In this document: one piece after another, positions 37,301 to 45,686 of the stretch
How the letters are laid out: each line of letters opens with the position of its first letter
How positions within the stretch are numbered: position 1 is the first letter of the stretch
DNA from: Pantanalinema sp. GBBB05
GTDB lineage: Bacteria > Cyanobacteriota > Cyanobacteriia > Leptolyngbyales > Leptolyngbyaceae
DNA length: 64,000 bases
Direction of reading: 5' to 3'
Assembly (NCBI GenBank): GCA_016743235.1
Contig: VRZD01000036.1
Span: 1 to 64,000 of the forward strand
Translations under genes and position numbers: made by a program
The notes under the pieces: model-generated
The model's input: the letters and a program-made list of their open reading frames with translations, nothing else
Told to the model about the DNA's origin: nothing
Database searches by the model: none

Positions 37301-37329
37301 GCCAAAAACTGGAAGGGCGTTGGTTTCAC
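31354..37329 (-). CDS. Two-partner-secretion exoprotein, filamentous-haemagglutinin type, 1991 aa (TpsA1)
   Basis: A very large secreted protein carried across the outer membrane by a TpsB partner. A signal peptide (cut after about residue 28, SQAQ) precedes the TPS domain, with NLFLLNPNGILFGPNA at 110-125. Residues about 180-1880 are degenerate Gly/Asn/Ser/Thr-rich repeats of beta-helix type (patterns such as GNGGDISVSGG). A different, Asp-rich globular block at about 1107-1272 (FDIDNAFAADG, LFDRDTGALLASNDDSF, NPGSYVLGV) resembles a pre-peptidase C-terminal (PPC) domain. The mature protein has only four cysteines: C45 and C48 in the TPS domain, C1885 and C1983 in the tail. The tail motif FVISGRGGLPSSP and EAQGW recur in the second exoprotein. 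Confidence 0.92.
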   Translation of the reverse strand: MKPTPFQFLALSSFALATLGSVCPSQAQITPDSTLPINSRVAPGCTQCVIEGGTVRGDSLFHSFREFSVPTGSEAWFNNSLQIRNILTRVTGNSISNIDGLIRANGAANLFLLNPNGILFGPNARLNVGGDFVATTASHFQFPDGSEFSATNPQAPPLLTVNVPLGLQYGSSRTGATIANTGILTAGQDLTLIADRLELQGQLIAGQNLTLQAQDTVQIRDSITQPFVAQAIGQLMIQGDHSVDVLALNHPGSGLTAGGDLIMRSNNTVRGDAHYWTGGSFRIEQVNGQVGNLFSPIDPIIFAAGDVTLGDYTGASLHILAGGNVTLGNVTITGTDTVGNTINPISAPGLATVTLSDNSTVVIDGSVNPTLDVRAGIDWAQFGGFPFPNPTIIGTVTPLPTIAPATGANIVVGRISNLSGVTDNTGQILLTNQYSPNPTLTGSIQSNTILTYGDVAIDSKQDVVTLGTIDTSIYDNVLTNRTAGEVKILAGQDIFASNILANVNEVDEGAGGNVQLKAIRNIVVSDIEASSNSDSSFNTIDLISQIGSVVINNAELSTANRGTWFAGDINVEAAQGINITNSTLLSTGLFGRIILTSEANSVLIDNARLSTINAGSDLAGDIVINAEQDITINRSTLLSDGLTGRILIGNRSAVDRVTISNSSELRAESDVSGSPNVIQVKADTIAVSGSVLNTRATQAANAGTIELAANNDLSVVGSTIRNTVEDGSPTATSAAVTLSGQTVNIAGTEINASTVGTGNAGDVTITAAGTNTATITGSTIRSVVETGASGQGGDITVSGGSINSDNTVFDASTLGSGTGGIVTLTAASTGTVNLTSSKLLSTVQAAASGNGGDISVSGGVINSIDSILDASTSSLDPLQRGIGGNITVGDPNTDVKLQTTTITTASKGNSDGGDLTVAGRSLTASDSLFDLAANGNGQGGNAQVTIAGRTVFDNTSINTTAGVRATQSGGDITIQTGTLSLSRSSKLAAQTQGIADAGNILVNVTGNDSGTTAAFELSGSGTGLITSSNSGNGGKGGNITVQVPNGTMRASDRAVLDASTRSFKDGGDITVTARALEMTGGAQFVTTSRGTGSAGNITVTADRVDIAGSTTPPPRLFQGVSTYNLGNLLTANTTTTVNRTTTQIISGATIFNSSLIDQTADYYEFAIAAAGSQGTFDIDNAFAADGSELDTQIFLFDRDTGALLASNDDSFTAQGADEDSFSSFLQFTFDNPGSYVLGVSKYFSSVSNNSLITGTLPSLGDTYSLGITLQSPASVPPLEQATARVRSGLSAASTTGDAGAITVNTNQMQLQDGAEISGSTSAGTGSSITLQGRGGSGTALGSLQVNNSLISASTSTGIAGSVIVNAAGGTVTVSGTLPDDAQRGGLSVAAAGAGGISGDIQVTAKNLTIADGALISAANVSSRPIGNQAQGNISLNGLERLRVNNSSIVASTVSGQAGNLTVNQGEVAAKFIVLDNSLLALGTRNGGVAGSITLNTDELRLRNSSRILASAGGNGQAGSLLVEANNGSSDSIRLTEGSSLELSSEAGNAGRIDLNTRDVRLEEGSTIAASTNSGTGGGIRLYGLDLLRVENSLISASTQTGTAGNLSISAPTGEVALTGRLPNGRPGGLSVSAVGSGGIAGDLSVDTRTLTVRQGAQISASATSGQAGDVTVDASDSVLLRDRGSGLFVLATDVGGIAGNLQVNTGEFNIKNRAEVSVSSPFGQAGNLFIQADNLTLDRGTIKAETGASAPDGSSTGNIQILGLNFLTLKNESLISATAFNSATGGNIRIDADYILAFYPTGRKGSDIIANAALGNGGQITINAIALYGIEFRPKVTPMNDITASSQAGASGTVTLNTLNIDPSRGLVSLPLNLADPSQQVTQGCSPSGRSSARQGRFVISGRGGLPSSPEDAFTGEQALADLVALVPQSRNLAGHPSNVPSPPSPAEIIEAQGWVFGPDGSLYLISRAADGLDAGWQPPIACPDITTAPQ

Positions 37330-37692
37330 AGTTAACTTCCGTTAAAGAGAAATAAGATGATATTTAAGACCACCGTTTGGTCTTGTTTAACCGATCGTCC
37401 CTACTTAGCCAGTTTATCTTTTAATAAAGAAATTTTATGGGTAGGGTGATTTACTGATTAATCTGGGGTAGGTAGATCCCTATCTTTAACGATCGTAACT
37501 AGTTATCAAAACGCCAACTGTGTTTTTACGGGGAAGCTATGGCGTCAAAGGTTAGGAATTGGTGAAGTTAGGATGGGATGAACGAGCGCTGGGGCTATCT
37601 GAAGTCTAATCTTTTACTGAAAAGGACGATAGATGGTGATTACTTCTTTTTCCGGTGGGCACTCTAAGGTCAGTGAAAGCGCGGAATAACTC
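37330..37692. promoter_or_regulatory. Shared divergent promoter region of TpsA1 and CHAT1
   Basis: 363 bp separate the starts of the leftward exoprotein gene and the rightward TPR-CHAT gene. No open frame is seen. It should hold both promoters and so could co-regulate the two genes; I could not single out an operator. Confidence 0.5.
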
Positions 37693-40383
37693 ATGGCAAA
37701 ACGGAGATCCTCCCTGCGGCAATTTCAGGCAGCATTGCAGCGATGGCTGTCAAGCTGGTTCGGTTGTTTGCGGTTGCCCAGCAAATGGCTAGTTCATTTT
37801 GGGTTAAGTGTGGGTATGGTTGGCTTGACCATTGTAGGTGGTTGGGGGCGAATGCCATCTGCTGCCCAAACAACTAGCGACCTGATCTCTCCGCATTCTC
37901 AGCTGGCACAGTCTGCCCCTACCAATGATCCAACTCAACTGGTGCAGACGGCAAAGGAGTACTACCGCTCGGGACAATATGCGGCGGCTGTCACCTTATG
38001 GCAACAAGCTGCCAGCCTATTTGAAGGGCGGGGCGATCGCTTGAATCAATCCGTGGTCTTGAGTAATCTAGCACTCACGTATCAGCAGATCGGACAGTGG
38101 ACAGAGGCGGAGCAGGCGATCGCGCAAAGCCTATCCTTGCTGAATCGTCCCCAGACCCAAGGGAGAACTGACGAAGCTAATCAACAGAGCTTATTAGCTC
38201 AGGCATTAAATATTCAAGGCAGCTTACAACTCGCCCAGGGACGGGCACAGGCGGCACTGGATACGTGGCAGCAAGCGACCAAGCTATATCAACAACAGGG
38301 GGATCAGACGGGAGCCGTTCGAAGTTTGATTAATCAGAGTCAGGCTTTACGCGCCTTGGGGTTATATCCCCGTGCCCGCAATACGTTGCTACAGGTTAAT
38401 CAGACCTTACAAGGTCAACCGGATTCTCCGCTTAAAGTCGCCAGTCTACTCAGTTTTGGTGATGCCCTCCGATTGATGGGTGATATGAAACAATCTGAAC
38501 TTGTACTGCGGCGAAGTTTAGCGATCGCCCAGACCCTCTCTCCTTCACCGGATTTAGGGGCAATTTTGCTCAGTTTAGGCAATACCATGCGCGCCGAACA
38601 ACGGAGTGAACAAGCCCTTAACTATTATCAACAAGCGATCGGGATGGCGGATAGCCCCAGCACAAAAGTCCAGGCACACCTGAACCAACTGCGGCTGCTG
38701 ATTGACACTGAGGATTGGGCAACTGCCACTGGGTTAATCCCAACGATTCAAGCTCAGCTGGCGACTCTTCCCTCTAACCGAATTACCGTTCAGGCTCAAA
38801 TTAACCTGGCACAATTGCTGATGCGGTTAGACACTCAGGGGCAAGGGGTGAATCAACCAACGGTGATAGCCCAATTATTAGCCACCGCTGCCCAACAGGC
38901 AAAGGCATTAGCCGATTTACGGATGGAAGCGTATGCCACTGGGTACTTAGGCAGTGCCTATGAGCGTAATCGCCAATGGGCAGAAGCGCAGCAGTTAACG
39001 GAACGAGCCTTGATTTTGGCGCAATCAACCCATGCGGGCGATATTGCCTATCGGTGGCAGTGGCAATTAGGACGATTGCTCAAAGCGCAAGGCGACCATG
39101 ATGGCGCGATCGGCGCTTATAGTCAGGCAGTCCAAACGTTGCGGGACATCCGTAATGATCTGGTGTCGAATAACCTGGATGTGCAATTCTCGTTTCGGGA
39201 AAGTGTGGAGCCTGTTTACCGCCAATTTGTTGGCTTATTGTTGGAGCCGAGCAATGGTCAGCCAACGAGCCAGGAAAACTTGAAAAAAGCCCGCGAAGTG
39301 ATTGAATCACTCCAAATTGCCGAATTAGATAATTTCTTCCGAGAAGCCTGCCTCACAGGTCGAGCTGCCGATATTGATCGGATTGATCCCACCGCCGCGA
39401 TCGTCTACCCGATCATCCTTTCCGATCGCCTGGAAGTTGTATTGTCGCTACCCAATCAACCGTTGCATCACTATGCCACTGCCATTCCTCAGACCCAACT
39501 AGAAGCGATCTTTCTGGATATGCGGCGATCGCTGCGACGCACCGCTGGGAAGCAGGAACGGATGGAGATTGCGCAAAAGGTTTATGATCTGCTGATTCGT
39601 CCTCTGGAGTCGGATCTGACTGCTAGAGAGATTAAGACCCTGGCATTCGTGCTAGATGGAGCGTTGAAAAATTTACCGATGGCAGCGCTGCATGATGGTC
39701 AACAATTTTTAGTTGAGAAATATGCCATTGCCCTAACTCCCGGTCTACAGTTGCTGGATCCCCGACCCTTGCAGCGTCAGCAACTGAAACTTCTGGTGGG
39801 TGGGTTAAGTGAAGGACGGCAGGGGTTTGTTCCCTTACCTGGAGTAGAACAGGAAATTGATCAAATCAAATCGGAAGTGCCGGCTCAAGTGTTGTTCAAT
39901 CAGAATTTCACCTCTGCCCAACTCCAACAACAAATTAGTTCAGCGCCGTTTCCAGTTGTGCATCTGGCAACTCATGGTCAATTTAGCTCCAACGCCGATG
40001 AAACTTTTGTGCTGGTCTGGGATAGCCGTTTAGATGTGAAGCAGTTGGGGGAACTGCTGCAAGCGCGGGCTCAAGAAACACAGACGCCGATCGAACTGCT
40101 GGTCTTGAGTGCCTGCCAGACCGCAGATGGTGATCGGCGTGCCGCACTAGGATTAGCTGGAGTGGCGGTGCGATCGGGTGCCCGGAGTACGCTAGCCACG
40201 TTATGGCCAGTCGATGATGAATCTACCTCATCCTTTATGGTGCAGTTTTATCAAGAACTGGCAAAACCAAATATGACGAAATCTGCCGCTCTCCAGCAGG
40301 CTCAACTCAAATTGCTGCATGAGTCGAGCTTTAAACATCCCTACTATTGGGCACCCTTTGTCTTAGTCGGCAATTGGTTATAA
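37693..40383 (+). CDS. TPR-CHAT caspase-like protein 1
   Basis: CHAT domains are caspase-fold cysteine peptidases. The 896-residue protein has a basic N-terminus and a hydrophobic segment (WLVHFGLSVGMVGLTIVGGW, about 32-51) followed by MPSAAQT, so it is probably exported or membrane-anchored. TPR units run from about 75 to 480 (AKEYYRSGQYAAAVTLWQQA and many more). The C-terminal CHAT domain (about 600-896) has the dyad H761 in HLATHGQF and C808 in SACQTADG, and ends FVLVGNWL. It is divergent from TpsA1 and paralogous to the gene at 47615, sharing ESLQ(I/L)AELDNFFREACL. Confidence 0.92.
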   Translation: MAKRRSSLRQFQAALQRWLSSWFGCLRLPSKWLVHFGLSVGMVGLTIVGGWGRMPSAAQTTSDLISPHSQLAQSAPTNDPTQLVQTAKEYYRSGQYAAAVTLWQQAASLFEGRGDRLNQSVVLSNLALTYQQIGQWTEAEQAIAQSLSLLNRPQTQGRTDEANQQSLLAQALNIQGSLQLAQGRAQAALDTWQQATKLYQQQGDQTGAVRSLINQSQALRALGLYPRARNTLLQVNQTLQGQPDSPLKVASLLSFGDALRLMGDMKQSELVLRRSLAIAQTLSPSPDLGAILLSLGNTMRAEQRSEQALNYYQQAIGMADSPSTKVQAHLNQLRLLIDTEDWATATGLIPTIQAQLATLPSNRITVQAQINLAQLLMRLDTQGQGVNQPTVIAQLLATAAQQAKALADLRMEAYATGYLGSAYERNRQWAEAQQLTERALILAQSTHAGDIAYRWQWQLGRLLKAQGDHDGAIGAYSQAVQTLRDIRNDLVSNNLDVQFSFRESVEPVYRQFVGLLLEPSNGQPTSQENLKKAREVIESLQIAELDNFFREACLTGRAADIDRIDPTAAIVYPIILSDRLEVVLSLPNQPLHHYATAIPQTQLEAIFLDMRRSLRRTAGKQERMEIAQKVYDLLIRPLESDLTAREIKTLAFVLDGALKNLPMAALHDGQQFLVEKYAIALTPGLQLLDPRPLQRQQLKLLVGGLSEGRQGFVPLPGVEQEIDQIKSEVPAQVLFNQNFTSAQLQQQISSAPFPVVHLATHGQFSSNADETFVLVWDSRLDVKQLGELLQARAQETQTPIELLVLSACQTADGDRRAALGLAGVAVRSGARSTLATLWPVDDESTSSFMVQFYQELAKPNMTKSAALQQAQLKLLHESSFKHPYYWAPFVLVGNWL

Positions 40384-41076
40384 ATATCTCTGGCAGTCAG
40401 AAATTTTTCAGATTTTAATCAGCTCAAGCGGAGTGGCGGAGAGCAAACTATATGACCTAACTTAACTTTCGATTCAGGTCACCCTTTCTGGAACATCACA
40501 ATCAATTGAATGTTTCGCCGATGTTGTCTATCCGTTCGTAAATGAGAACTACGATCTAATGTGTAACTAAGTTATCTCATTCCCACCCTTGTTAAGGGAA
40601 AAGGTAAGGTAGGAGCGTGATTAAGAATAGCTTTAAAGCTCCAGTTGATAAACTTAAGAAAACTGCAAATCCGCTTAATTCAGATAAACTTTTAGTAAAC
40701 TTCTTTTGCTCGCCCTAGTCGATGTTTAGAGATGAGTTTAATAATAAGTTACAGGTAATCTAAATGCTACATAGAGATTTATCTACCGAAACCTTAAACT
40801 TTGTTGGATGGAGCTTGACCTTGTAGAATATTGATATAAAAATCGCATTCCTTTAGTTGCATAACCGCTTGAAGTGATAAAAGATGTAGCTTATTACTCA
40901 GTTGCTTTAATGTCAGGAAATTGGAAATATTTTCTCCTCTCTAACCTGGCAGATATATAGATGCATAACAAGTTAGACAGCTTGTTGTTAACCAAAAAGC
41001 ATATGTCTAAGATGTGTATCTTGGTGATGCAGCCGAATTCAGTTCAGACCTGTTTACATTAACCTGGAAGAATACT
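40384..41076. other. Intergenic region upstream of the glycosyltransferase
   Basis: About 690 bp, AT-rich, with no convincing open frame, tRNA or terminator. A small inverted repeat, AACAAG / CTTGTT (40967-40986), and a shorter one at 40586-40598 (CCCTT / AAGGG) are the only structures I see. It probably holds the promoter and leader of the glycosyltransferase gene. Confidence 0.45.
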
Positions 41077-42384
41077 ATGAGTGGTCAAACGATCGAGACG
41101 CTATTAGAAACAACTCCTGTGGAGCCTGGCGATCGCTTACGGGTTTTGATTGTGAGCGAAAACGTTTCTCTGCGAATGAGTGGGGAAACGAGTGTTCCTT
41201 ACTATTACTTCAAACTGTTGCAGGAACGGGATGTTGATGTTTGGATGCTGTGCCATGCGCGAACCCGCGAGGAATTGCGTGAGATTTTTCCAGCCGAAAT
41301 CTTTGCGCGGATCCATTTCGTGGAAGATACTCCATTTCAAGCCTCGGTATGGCGCTTCAGTAAACGGTTTCCTTACCGCGTTGAAGACCTGATTTTCGGA
41401 CGGTTGCTGCACATCATCACCCAATTCCAGGGGCGAAAACTTGCCTTACAAGCGGTTCAACAGCATCAAATTGATATTATTTTTGAGCCATCTCCTATTT
41501 CTCCAAAAGGTTTGAGCTTCATGTATAACATGGGCGTACCTGTGGTAATTGGTCCCATGTGTGGCGGTTTGAATCTCCCGCCAGCTTTTCGCTATATGGA
41601 TTCTCCCTTTACTCGCTTGTCGATTTCTCTCGGGCGGATTGCCTCCTGGTTCGGGCATCGACTCATTCCTGGAAAGTTACAGGCAGAGGCACTGTTAGTA
41701 GGTAACCAGAGAACTGCTAAAGTATTGCCTCAAGGATATCGGGGCAAGGTCTATGAAGTAGTTGAGAGTGGAGTTGATTTGCCCCGCTGGGAACCCAAAC
41801 AGTACTTACCACCGGAGCCTAATCAGCCGGTTCGGTTTGTGTTTTGCGGACGCTTAGTTGATTGGAAAGGGGCACAGTTTTTAGTAGAAGCCTTTAAGGC
41901 AGTCGCAGAACAAACTAATTCAGTGCTAGAAATTATTGGTGATGGTGAGTTAGCGGAGGAGATTGCTGCCCGCGTCAAGGAATTAGGCATTCAAGATCAA
42001 GTGAATCTACGGGGTCGGTTGCCGTTAGCAGAATGTATGAAATTGATTACTGACAGTGATGTTTATGTGATGCCGTCCCTTAGGGAGTGTGGTGGGTTGG
42101 CACTGTTGGAATCAATGGCGATCGGGTTGCCCATTATTGCCGCGAATTGGGCAGGTCCAGCCGAATATTTGAACGAAAGCTGTGGTATTCTCGTTGAGCC
42201 ATCGTCCCCATCGGGATTTGTCCAAGGCTTGTCAGAGGCGATGATTCGGCTGGCTAAATCTCCTGAATTACGTCAGCAACTAGGTAAAGGGGCGCAACAG
42301 CGAGTTAGAACCAATTATTTTGATTGGGATTCCAAAACGAATCGAGTTTTAGAAGTGCTAAAGGAAACGTTAGCTCGCGTTTAG
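41077..42384 (+). CDS. GT4 family glycosyltransferase
   Basis: A GT-B fold glycosyltransferase of 435 residues. The start is ATG 41077 (MSGQTIETLLETTP), because GGAAGA lies seven bases upstream; the frame is open for 21 codons further up but without a good site. Typical features are the N-terminal RVLIVSENVSLRMSGETSVP loop, the FVFCGRLVDWKGAQFLVEAF start of the nucleotide-sugar domain, and the E-x7-E region MPSLRECGGLALLESMAIGL. Donor and acceptor are unknown. It lies inside the two-partner-secretion locus, so glycosylation of an exoprotein or polysaccharide synthesis are both possible. Confidence 0.92.
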   Translation: MSGQTIETLLETTPVEPGDRLRVLIVSENVSLRMSGETSVPYYYFKLLQERDVDVWMLCHARTREELREIFPAEIFARIHFVEDTPFQASVWRFSKRFPYRVEDLIFGRLLHIITQFQGRKLALQAVQQHQIDIIFEPSPISPKGLSFMYNMGVPVVIGPMCGGLNLPPAFRYMDSPFTRLSISLGRIASWFGHRLIPGKLQAEALLVGNQRTAKVLPQGYRGKVYEVVESGVDLPRWEPKQYLPPEPNQPVRFVFCGRLVDWKGAQFLVEAFKAVAEQTNSVLEIIGDGELAEEIAARVKELGIQDQVNLRGRLPLAECMKLITDSDVYVMPSLRECGGLALLESMAIGLPIIAANWAGPAEYLNESCGILVEPSSPSGFVQGLSEAMIRLAKSPELRQQLGKGAQQRVRTNYFDWDSKTNRVLEVLKETLARV

Positions 42385-42406
42385 TCAAGGTTTCAAGACA
42401 TGAATG

Positions 42407-42440
42407 AAGGGTAAGCACCTGCTTACCCTTTTTGGGTTTT
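42407..42440 (+). terminator. Rho-independent terminator of the glycosyltransferase gene
   Basis: A perfect ten-base stem, AAGGGTAAGC / GCTTACCCTT, with an ACCT loop, is followed by TTT and then a second T run (42435-42440), about 22 bases after the stop. Confidence 0.9.
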
Positions 42441-42868
42441 TTAGCTGGAAATTGGGGGGCAGGCTGGGGCATTTTTAGGCGCGATCGGGGGCTAAGATCA
42501 CCCTGAAATCAGCCTGCTAAGCATCTATAAGCTAGCCAGACAGAAATTATGCAAAATTCTAGATTAAATCATAAACTTTTGTAAAACCCTGTCTCTGGTG
42601 TTTCTCTGGATCAACCTCGGGTTATCAACTAAAACACTTCCTGCCTACTACGACTGTTAGGGCGTAAGAATACAGGCCGCACCAAACTTGTGAAAAATAA
42701 AGGATTTGGTAACCTGAATCGTATTGAGATCTGCATAAATCCTGAATGCCGACTAGATAGCTGACTAACAGCTATTGCAATCATCAAGGTTGAGGTTGGA
42801 TGACTTGTCACCTCAGTTGTTTTGTGAGATAGCTGGGAGAGCCTCTACACCGATGATGGAAAGAAACT
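42441..42868. other. Intergenic region upstream of TpsA2
   Basis: About 430 bp with no supported gene. It should carry the promoter of the TpsA2-tpsB-CHAT2 unit. A short open frame overlapping the TpsA2 start in another frame is not convincing. Confidence 0.45.
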
Positions 42869-45436
42869 ATGCAGAGAAAAATTCAGGGAGATTGGCGATC
42901 GCGATTACTGATAAGTTTGGTAGTCAGCAGCGCCGTTACTTTGCCCAGTCATCTAGCTGTTGCCCAGAATATTACGATCGATGGCACACTGAGTCCGGCT
43001 CGTACCCTTACAGGGCCATATTATCGGATTCAGCAAGAAGACGGGCGGGTGGTGGGCAGTAATCTATTTCATAGCTTCGGACGATTTAACCTTTCCGCCG
43101 GTGAAGTGGCTAGATTCTTTAGCGATGGTGGTATCCGCAATATTCTGGCACGGGTTACCGGGGGAACGGTCTCTAACATTGATGGTCTGCTATTGACTGA
43201 AAGCACCAACGTCAACCTATTTCTGATTAATCCCAACGGCATTTTATTTGGTCCTAATGCCTCCCTCAATATTGGCGGCTCTACAGGTCGAGGCAGCTTT
43301 GTTGCTAGTACAACCGATGCTTTAGTTTGGGGGAATGGCAAAACCTTTAGCGCTAGAAATCCTCAAGGTCCGGACAGTCTACTCACTCTGGTCGGAGATC
43401 CCAGTGGGTTTCTGACCTCCCAACGCACTCCAGGGGCGATCGTGGCTCAAGGGAGTAGATTAGACGTCTATCCAGATCAACGCCTACTGCTGCTCGGAGG
43501 CGATGTCACGATCAATAGTGGCATTTTGCAAGCCAGAGGTGGACGAGTGGAAATTGGTTCGGTTTCGGGTGAGGGTACAGTTGGACTCGATCTGAATAGC
43601 ACGGGATTCAGCCTGAAATTTCCCGACGATCTCACGCGAGGAGATGTTTACATCACGAATGGAGCGATTATTCGCACGAATACGCCGACAACGGGTGGTA
43701 ATGGTGGCGACATTGTGATTCAGGGAGGAGCGATCGATTTAGCTCAGGGGGCACAGTTACAAGCCTCGACGGTGAGTACTGGGGATGCTGGGAATGTCCG
43801 GGTGATCGCCACAAAATCAGTCACGCTCCGCGAGCAGGCAACCATTTTCAGCACGATCGAAGCAGGTGGCGTCGGCAAAGGGGGCAATATTGCGGTGCTT
43901 ACCCCTCAACTGATCATGAATAGTGGTGGTCAGTTGCAAACATCGGTCAAAGGTCCCAATCAGGAAACTGGGAAACCGGGTGGTAACGGTACTCCGGGAG
44001 TCATTTTTGTGCAAACAAACGGTGGCTCAGTTTCATTATCCGGTGCTAGAACCGCCATGTTTAGCGTCATTAATGAAGGTGCAACAGCAAGTGGGGCTGG
44101 TAGTAATGAATTTGCGGGTGGGGTGTTTGATGTCTTGTTGGGGAACAGTAATCAACCGATTACTGGATCGGTGTTTATTGCTACGGGATCGCTGTCGCTG
44201 AGTAATGGTGCATTTTTGAGTACTAGCACCTTTGGAACAGGAAATGCGGGAGCCGTCATTGTCGATGCCAAAGGTGCTGTATCACTCACCAATGGTAGCG
44301 CCTTCCTGAGCCGAGTCGGCAGCAGTGGTGTTGGCAGTGCCGGCGGGATTGTGTTAGCTGCCAAATCGCTTCTAGTGCAGGATTCAGAACTGAATACAAG
44401 TACATTGGGTCAGGGCGATGCGGGGCTGGTTTTAGCCTTAGCCAAAGAGCAAATTGAGCTGAGTGGAGATGCTGGCATTTTTAGTGCGGCAGGCTTGAAT
44501 ACCGCTCAAACGGCTGGAGCAATTTTACTCAGTTCGCCCAAATTGGTCGTACGGGATGGCGCCAGAATCAGTGTCTCCAATATTGGTAGTGGTCCGGCGG
44601 GTGATGTGATCATTTCGTCGCCCACACCAGCCAATGCGGTCTGGTTGACCAATGGGGGTTATATTGTGGCACGGACTCTATCGGGGCAGGGTGGCAATAT
44701 CTCCTTTAAAACTCCTGGGGCCATTATTCTCAGTCGGGGCGGTCAAATTTCCACTGAAGCGGGAATTATTGGGGCTGGAGGGAATGGTGGCAATATCACT
44801 ATTAACAGCGGCAATCTGGCGATTAACGGCGGCAGAACCCTTCTGATTGCGGGAAAACCAACGAATGACAATGATATTATTGCTAATGCTTACACTGGTA
44901 GAGGTGGTAGTATCCGGATCAGTGCCTTTCAGCTGAATGATATTGCTCAACGTCCTCAAAACCTGAGTACAAATGATATCGATGCCAGTTCTCGCTTTGG
45001 TCTGAACGGTGTGGTGACTGTGAACGCCCTGGATATTGATCCGTCGAGATCGGCACTCTCGTTACCGGCTGGTCTGCGGGATGTGAGTAATCTGATTGCC
45101 CAGCGTTGTACTCCTGGAACACAAGCTAATACCAGCCAGTTCATTATTACTGGGCGGAGTGGCTTACCTCCTAGCCCTACGGCGGCTCTCAGTAGTGAGG
45201 AGGTCTTAACGGAGTGGGTCGCGATCGAGTCAACTGGACAAGTGAGCGATCGAGGCGATGCTAGAGGCGATCGGGGAGCATCAACGATTTCCTCATCTTC
45301 CCCATCCACGGCTGCAAGCGCGATCGTCGAAGCGCAAGGCTGGATCCAGGATCAACAGGGGGACATTTATCTGGTTGCCCAGGCGGCTAATCCAACTCCG
45401 CAAATTCCCTGGTTGCATTCTCCTCACTGTCATTGA
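42869..45436 (+). CDS. Two-partner-secretion exoprotein, filamentous-haemagglutinin type, 855 aa (TpsA2)
   Basis: A smaller TPS exoprotein: signal peptide (RSRLLISLVVSSAVTLPSHLA, cut near AVAQ), TPS domain with NLFLINPNGILFGPNA (116-131), then Gly/Ser/Asn-rich beta-helix repeats to about residue 710. The tail is homologous to that of the 1991-residue exoprotein: DIDPSR, SLP, C747, QFIITGRSGLPPSP, EAQGW, and a final C854 in SPHCH. These two are the only cysteines in the whole protein. It is followed by the TpsB gene after 250 bp and is the likely cognate substrate. Confidence 0.93.
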   Translation: MQRKIQGDWRSRLLISLVVSSAVTLPSHLAVAQNITIDGTLSPARTLTGPYYRIQQEDGRVVGSNLFHSFGRFNLSAGEVARFFSDGGIRNILARVTGGTVSNIDGLLLTESTNVNLFLINPNGILFGPNASLNIGGSTGRGSFVASTTDALVWGNGKTFSARNPQGPDSLLTLVGDPSGFLTSQRTPGAIVAQGSRLDVYPDQRLLLLGGDVTINSGILQARGGRVEIGSVSGEGTVGLDLNSTGFSLKFPDDLTRGDVYITNGAIIRTNTPTTGGNGGDIVIQGGAIDLAQGAQLQASTVSTGDAGNVRVIATKSVTLREQATIFSTIEAGGVGKGGNIAVLTPQLIMNSGGQLQTSVKGPNQETGKPGGNGTPGVIFVQTNGGSVSLSGARTAMFSVINEGATASGAGSNEFAGGVFDVLLGNSNQPITGSVFIATGSLSLSNGAFLSTSTFGTGNAGAVIVDAKGAVSLTNGSAFLSRVGSSGVGSAGGIVLAAKSLLVQDSELNTSTLGQGDAGLVLALAKEQIELSGDAGIFSAAGLNTAQTAGAILLSSPKLVVRDGARISVSNIGSGPAGDVIISSPTPANAVWLTNGGYIVARTLSGQGGNISFKTPGAIILSRGGQISTEAGIIGAGGNGGNITINSGNLAINGGRTLLIAGKPTNDNDIIANAYTGRGGSIRISAFQLNDIAQRPQNLSTNDIDASSRFGLNGVVTVNALDIDPSRSALSLPAGLRDVSNLIAQRCTPGTQANTSQFIITGRSGLPPSPTAALSSEEVLTEWVAIESTGQVSDRGDARGDRGASTISSSSPSTAASAIVEAQGWIQDQQGDIYLVAQAANPTPQIPWLHSPHCH

Positions 45437-45686
45437 TTTCGGATGAGTGAGAGTTCAGAATTATTTAGCTCGGTTGCCGCCAAACAGACGTATACTAAGG
45501 GCAATTTTGGCATTCCCCTTGGTGGGAGATATTTCGCTCTTCTCGCTCCGGTTGCTGCTACGACAACTTATCAGGTCAGGGTCTAGATATAGAGCCGCAA
45601 TGGTAACGTGTATCTGGTGACTCGTTGATCAGTAGCTTAATCGGTAGTTTCCTGCTGTCACCTCTGGTTTATTTAACGCCCCTACC

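Noticed and set aside
40384..41076. tRNA gene in the long intergenic region
   Set aside because: No T-loop GTTC-type motif paired with an acceptor stem was found by eye.
42775..43062. Open frame overlapping the start of the 855-aa exoprotein
   Set aside because: It uses another frame across the signal peptide and TPS domain, which are clearly coding in the exoprotein frame.
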